Assembly (NCBI GenBank): GCA_003485905.1
Contig: DNHK01000089.1
Span: 1-9,721 of the forward strand
DNA: 9,721 nucleotides
Direction: 5' to 3'
Source: Gammaproteobacteria bacterium
GTDB lineage: Bacteria > Pseudomonadota > Gammaproteobacteria > Arenicellales > Arenicellaceae
The translations under genes and the position numbers were made by a program. Below, piece by piece: positions 7,641 through 9,721 of this stretch. Within the stretch, counting starts at the first letter, position 1, and each line of letters begins with the position of its first letter. Below the pieces are notes generated by a model, which had not been told where the DNA came from, ran no database searches, and was given only the letters and a program-made list of their open reading frames with translations.

Positions 7641-7840
7641 TTTTGACCAGATAACTAGATAAAAAGTGAATAGGTATCCACCTTTAGTTTCTATAGCCTT
7701 AATCGTGTGGTTAAGTTTAACTCTTATCTTAATGCTGAGGCTCGCAGCAATAATTCAAGGTTCGATTTTGCGTGGGAGTGGCGAGGTAATCTTAGATGCT
7801 TGGATGTGATTTTCCGGAGTAAGTCGAGACTGGCCTGGCT

Positions 7841-9390
7841 ATGTTAAAAAAGAGGATCTAAAAGTTTTAGCTTCACTACAAAATTTCTACCAGGGGATAG
7901 CTTCGAAAGACGGTACGTTTGCGGCCCTAGATTTGGGTTCAAATTCTTTTCATTTGTTAGTTGCCCGATGGCAACACGGCCAATTGGTAACCCTAGATCG
8001 CCGTAAGGAAACGGTTCGATTAGCTGCGGATTTGGATGATAATTCGATTTTGTCGGAAGACGGTACTGCTCGGGCACTTGCCTGTCTTGATCGATTTGGC
8101 GAGATATTGAGGGAGATGCCGCATGAATCCGTCAGGGTTGTTGGTACCAATGCTATGCGGCGTATGAAGCAGGGTGAGGCGTTTCGAGATGCCGCAGAAA
8201 GTGCATTGGGTCATCCTGTTGAGATTATCGGTGGGCGCGAAGAAGCCAGACTTATTTATCTGGGGGTCTCTCACAGTCTCGAACGTGGAGAAGATCGCAG
8301 ATTAGTAATTGATATCGGGGGTGGTAGTACAGAGGTCATTGTAGGAAAAGGCCCACAGGCGCTTCACCGAGAAAGCTTGGAAGTAGGATGTGTTGTTCTA
8401 AACAAGCGGTTTTTTTTCGATGGGGTGGTTGATGCTAGTCGATTTCGTGAAGCTGAACTATATGCCGAACTTGCTATTCAGCCGGTGGTAGCTCTGTTGC
8501 GCAGTGAGGGTTGGGAGCACGTGATCGGCTGTTCAGGATCCGTAAGAGCAATCGCTACGGTGCTGCAAAACTCAGGTTGGGCGCGCGGCGCTGTAAGCTT
8601 AGAGGGGTTGGAGAAACTGCGAAGTAAGATCATTGCGGCCGGCACATTGAACCGGTTAGAGCTGTCGGGATTGGATGAAGATCGACGCCCGGTATTTGCC
8701 GGCGGATTGGCGGTAATGCATGCGCTAATGAAATCGTTGGATCTTAAAGTTGTGGAAGTTTCAGATATGGCGCTGCGAGAAGGCGTGATATTCGATTTGC
8801 TCGGTCGAGATGGTGAAACAGATGCTAGAGTGAATTCGATCAAGGCGATGATTGATCGGTGGCGGGTAGACGAGGTACACGCCAGAAACGTGTTGTCGAC
8901 AGCGATTGAATTGTATCGACAGATAGCCAGCAATTGGGATATCCATAGCATGTACTGGAGAGATGGTTTGACATGGGGTGCCCAGATCCATGAGATCGGA
9001 TTGCAAATTAGCCACGACTCTTACCACAAACATGGAGCGTATGTGGTTGCGAATGCAGATCTAGCCGGATTTGCAAGACGCGACCAGGCCCTGCTATCGG
9101 CTTTAGTGGCAGGCCATCGACGAAAATTCGCCTTAGATTCGTTAGAGGCTTTGCCTGCCACAATGGTTACACCCGCAAAGAGAGTGTCCGTTTTGTTGCG
9201 TTTGGCTGTTTTGTTTAATCGTTCACGTAAGGGAACGGATATCCCGAACGTCTTGATTCAGGTTGATGGACCCACAATACAATTAAAGTTGCCCAAAGGC
9301 TGGCTGGACGAGCACCCGTTAACCGAAGGCGATTTGGTGCTGGAGAAAAGTGCGCTAAAAGCTGCGGGTTTTAAATTAAAGTATGGCTAA
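7841..9390 (+). CDS. ppx: Exopolyphosphatase of the Ppx/GppA family, start unresolved (possible -1 frameshift)
   Basis: Ppx removes terminal phosphate from polyphosphate; GppA homologues also hydrolyse pppGpp. The ASKHA-fold motifs are clear: ALDLGSNSFH (7924-7953, first phosphate loop with its Asp at 7930), GREEARLIYLGVSHSL with the catalytic-type Glu, and VIDIGGGSTE (second phosphate loop). The C-terminal HD-like domain has HEIGLQISHDSYHKHGAY. The C-terminus GWLDEHPLT matches Ppx/GppA ends, and tandem stops TAA TAG close the gene. The ppx frame is open from 7810, but the only standard start codon near the N-terminus is TTG 7933, which lies after that Asp and would destroy the first phosphate loop. 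ATG 7841 is in another frame; a -1 shift on A AAA AAG (7846-7852) gives a 516-residue protein beginning MLKKEDLKVL, close to E. coli Ppx at 513. ATA 7897 is a further option. No good ribosome site precedes any of them. I name it ppx rather than gppA because of the adjacent ppk1. Confidence 0.88.
7846..7852 (+). other. A AAA AAG heptamer, candidate -1 slippery site or site of a lost base
   Basis: Read from ATG 7841 the codons are ATG TTA AAA AAG AGG ATC TAA, so the zero frame ends after six residues. The heptamer is in the register used by the dnaX frameshift site, and a -1 shift enters exactly the ppx frame. Five bases downstream lies CTAAAAGTTTTAG (7858-7870), an AT-only palindrome that could form a weak five-pair hairpin. 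There is no stimulatory Shine-Dalgarno about 10 bases upstream; the nearest GGAG is at 7816-7819. A single missing A in the run explains the same picture equally well. Confidence 0.35.
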
Positions 9391-9447
9391 TAGGGATTGC
9401 GTACGAATGGGAATCGTCTAGAGTTTTAAATTTCAAGTTAGCGGTAT

Positions 9448-9721
9448 TTAGAATGTTAATACCCGTTGCGCATCGATTTTCGGCATTTTACTGTCCGGAA
9501 TAACTAAATCATATTCACCTTTTGAGTTGAGCGTCCAAGTATATTGGTTCGCAGAAAGGTATGTTTTTAGATTTTCTATTAGGCGCTTTTGAAACATTTT
9601 ATTGCGAATGGGTATGCAAGTTTCCACTCGCTTATTTAGATTTCGCGGCATCCAGTCGGCACTCGATATATAAACCTTGGGTTTATCTTTATTTCGAAAA
9701 TAATATACGCGGTCATGTTCT
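9448..9721 (-). CDS. ppk1: Polyphosphate kinase Ppk1, C-terminal end (partial)
   Basis: The minus strand encodes the last 90 residues of a protein that enters from beyond base 9721 and stops at TAA (9450-9448). Reading inward from the window edge, it contains KVYISSADWMPRNLNKRVE (within the first 45 residues). This is the hallmark near-C-terminal motif of Ppk1, corresponding to the SADWM-RN--NRVE segment of the last phospholipase-D-like domain in E. coli Ppk. Ppk1 reversibly transfers the gamma phosphate of ATP to inorganic polyphosphate through a phosphohistidine, which lies outside this window. It converges on ppx with 57 bases between the two stops, placing synthesis and breakdown of polyphosphate side by side as in pseudomonads. 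The ATG at 9651 is an internal methionine (the M of DWM), not a start. Confidence 0.93.
   Translation of the reverse strand, partial: EHDRVYYFRNKDKPKVYISSADWMPRNLNKRVETCIPIRNKMFQKRLIENLKTYLSANQYTWTLNSKGEYDLVIPDSKMPKIDAQRVLTF

Noticed and set aside
7733..7749. Hairpin TGCTG-AGGCTCG-CAGCA as a terminator of the transglycosylase gene
   Set aside because: Only five pairs and no following T run, so it is not convincing as an intrinsic terminator.
8478..8951. Minus-strand open frame of 157 codons inside ppx
   Set aside because: The + strand shows conserved Ppx/GppA sequence throughout, and the minus product is Ser/Thr-rich without motifs.
9448..9651. Small stand-alone minus-strand protein of 67 residues
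   Set aside because: The frame continues without a stop to the window end and reads through the Ppk1 motif SADWMPRN, so it is the tail of Ppk1 and not a small gene.
1..9721. Defence system, mobile element, CRISPR array or biosynthetic cluster
   Set aside because: All coding space is accounted for by efflux, cell-wall and polyphosphate genes; there are no direct-repeat arrays, transposases, integrases or terminal inverted repeats.

Overview
The window reads as chromosomal DNA of a gammaproteobacterium, most likely marine and of the Cellvibrionales/Pseudomonadales kind. This is an inference from moderate GC content, the resemblance of the Ppx and Ppk C-termini to pseudomonad-type enzymes, and typical Gram-negative envelope genes. 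I see no rRNA, tRNA, insertion sequence, CRISPR array, phage gene or integration site. Gene order and content look like ordinary core or shell genome rather than an island.

Region 1 (1-4803, + strand) is a tripartite RND efflux operon: the last 49 codons of an outer-membrane factor (TolC/NodT type), a periplasmic adaptor (MFP), and an inner-membrane RND permease. Both gene junctions are ATGA overlaps, so translation is probably coupled and the three parts are made together. The adaptor has an unusual Gly/Pro-rich tail. The permease has Asn-Asp where AcrB has its TM10 Lys940-Asn.

Region 2 (4804-5174) is a 371-base AT-rich gap with no gene. It holds repeated AGAAAGTTA(C) words and one perfect PhoB-type half-site, and probably the promoter of the next gene. 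Region 3 (5175-7640, + strand) encodes an 821-residue exported MltD-like lytic transglycosylase. It carries three consecutive 44-residue LysM units, each with a cysteine pair at identical spacing, then a linker, a degenerate LysM-like stretch and a normal cysteine-free C-terminal LysM.

Region 4 (7641-9721) is the polyphosphate pair: ppx (+ strand) converging on ppk1 (- strand, cut by the window end). Ppk1 makes polyphosphate and Ppx degrades it. The start of ppx is the most puzzling point of the window. The frame encoding its conserved N-terminus has no ATG, GTG, TTG or CTG codon upstream of the phosphate-binding motif. The nearest upstream ATG (7841) lies in another frame, and an A AAA AAG heptamer four bases after it would join that ATG to the ppx frame by a -1 shift. 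This may be a real recoding site, a one-base deletion, a sequencing error in an A run, or a rare ATA start. I found no clear new multi-gene system. The ppx start and the cysteine-paired LysM array deserve the closest look.
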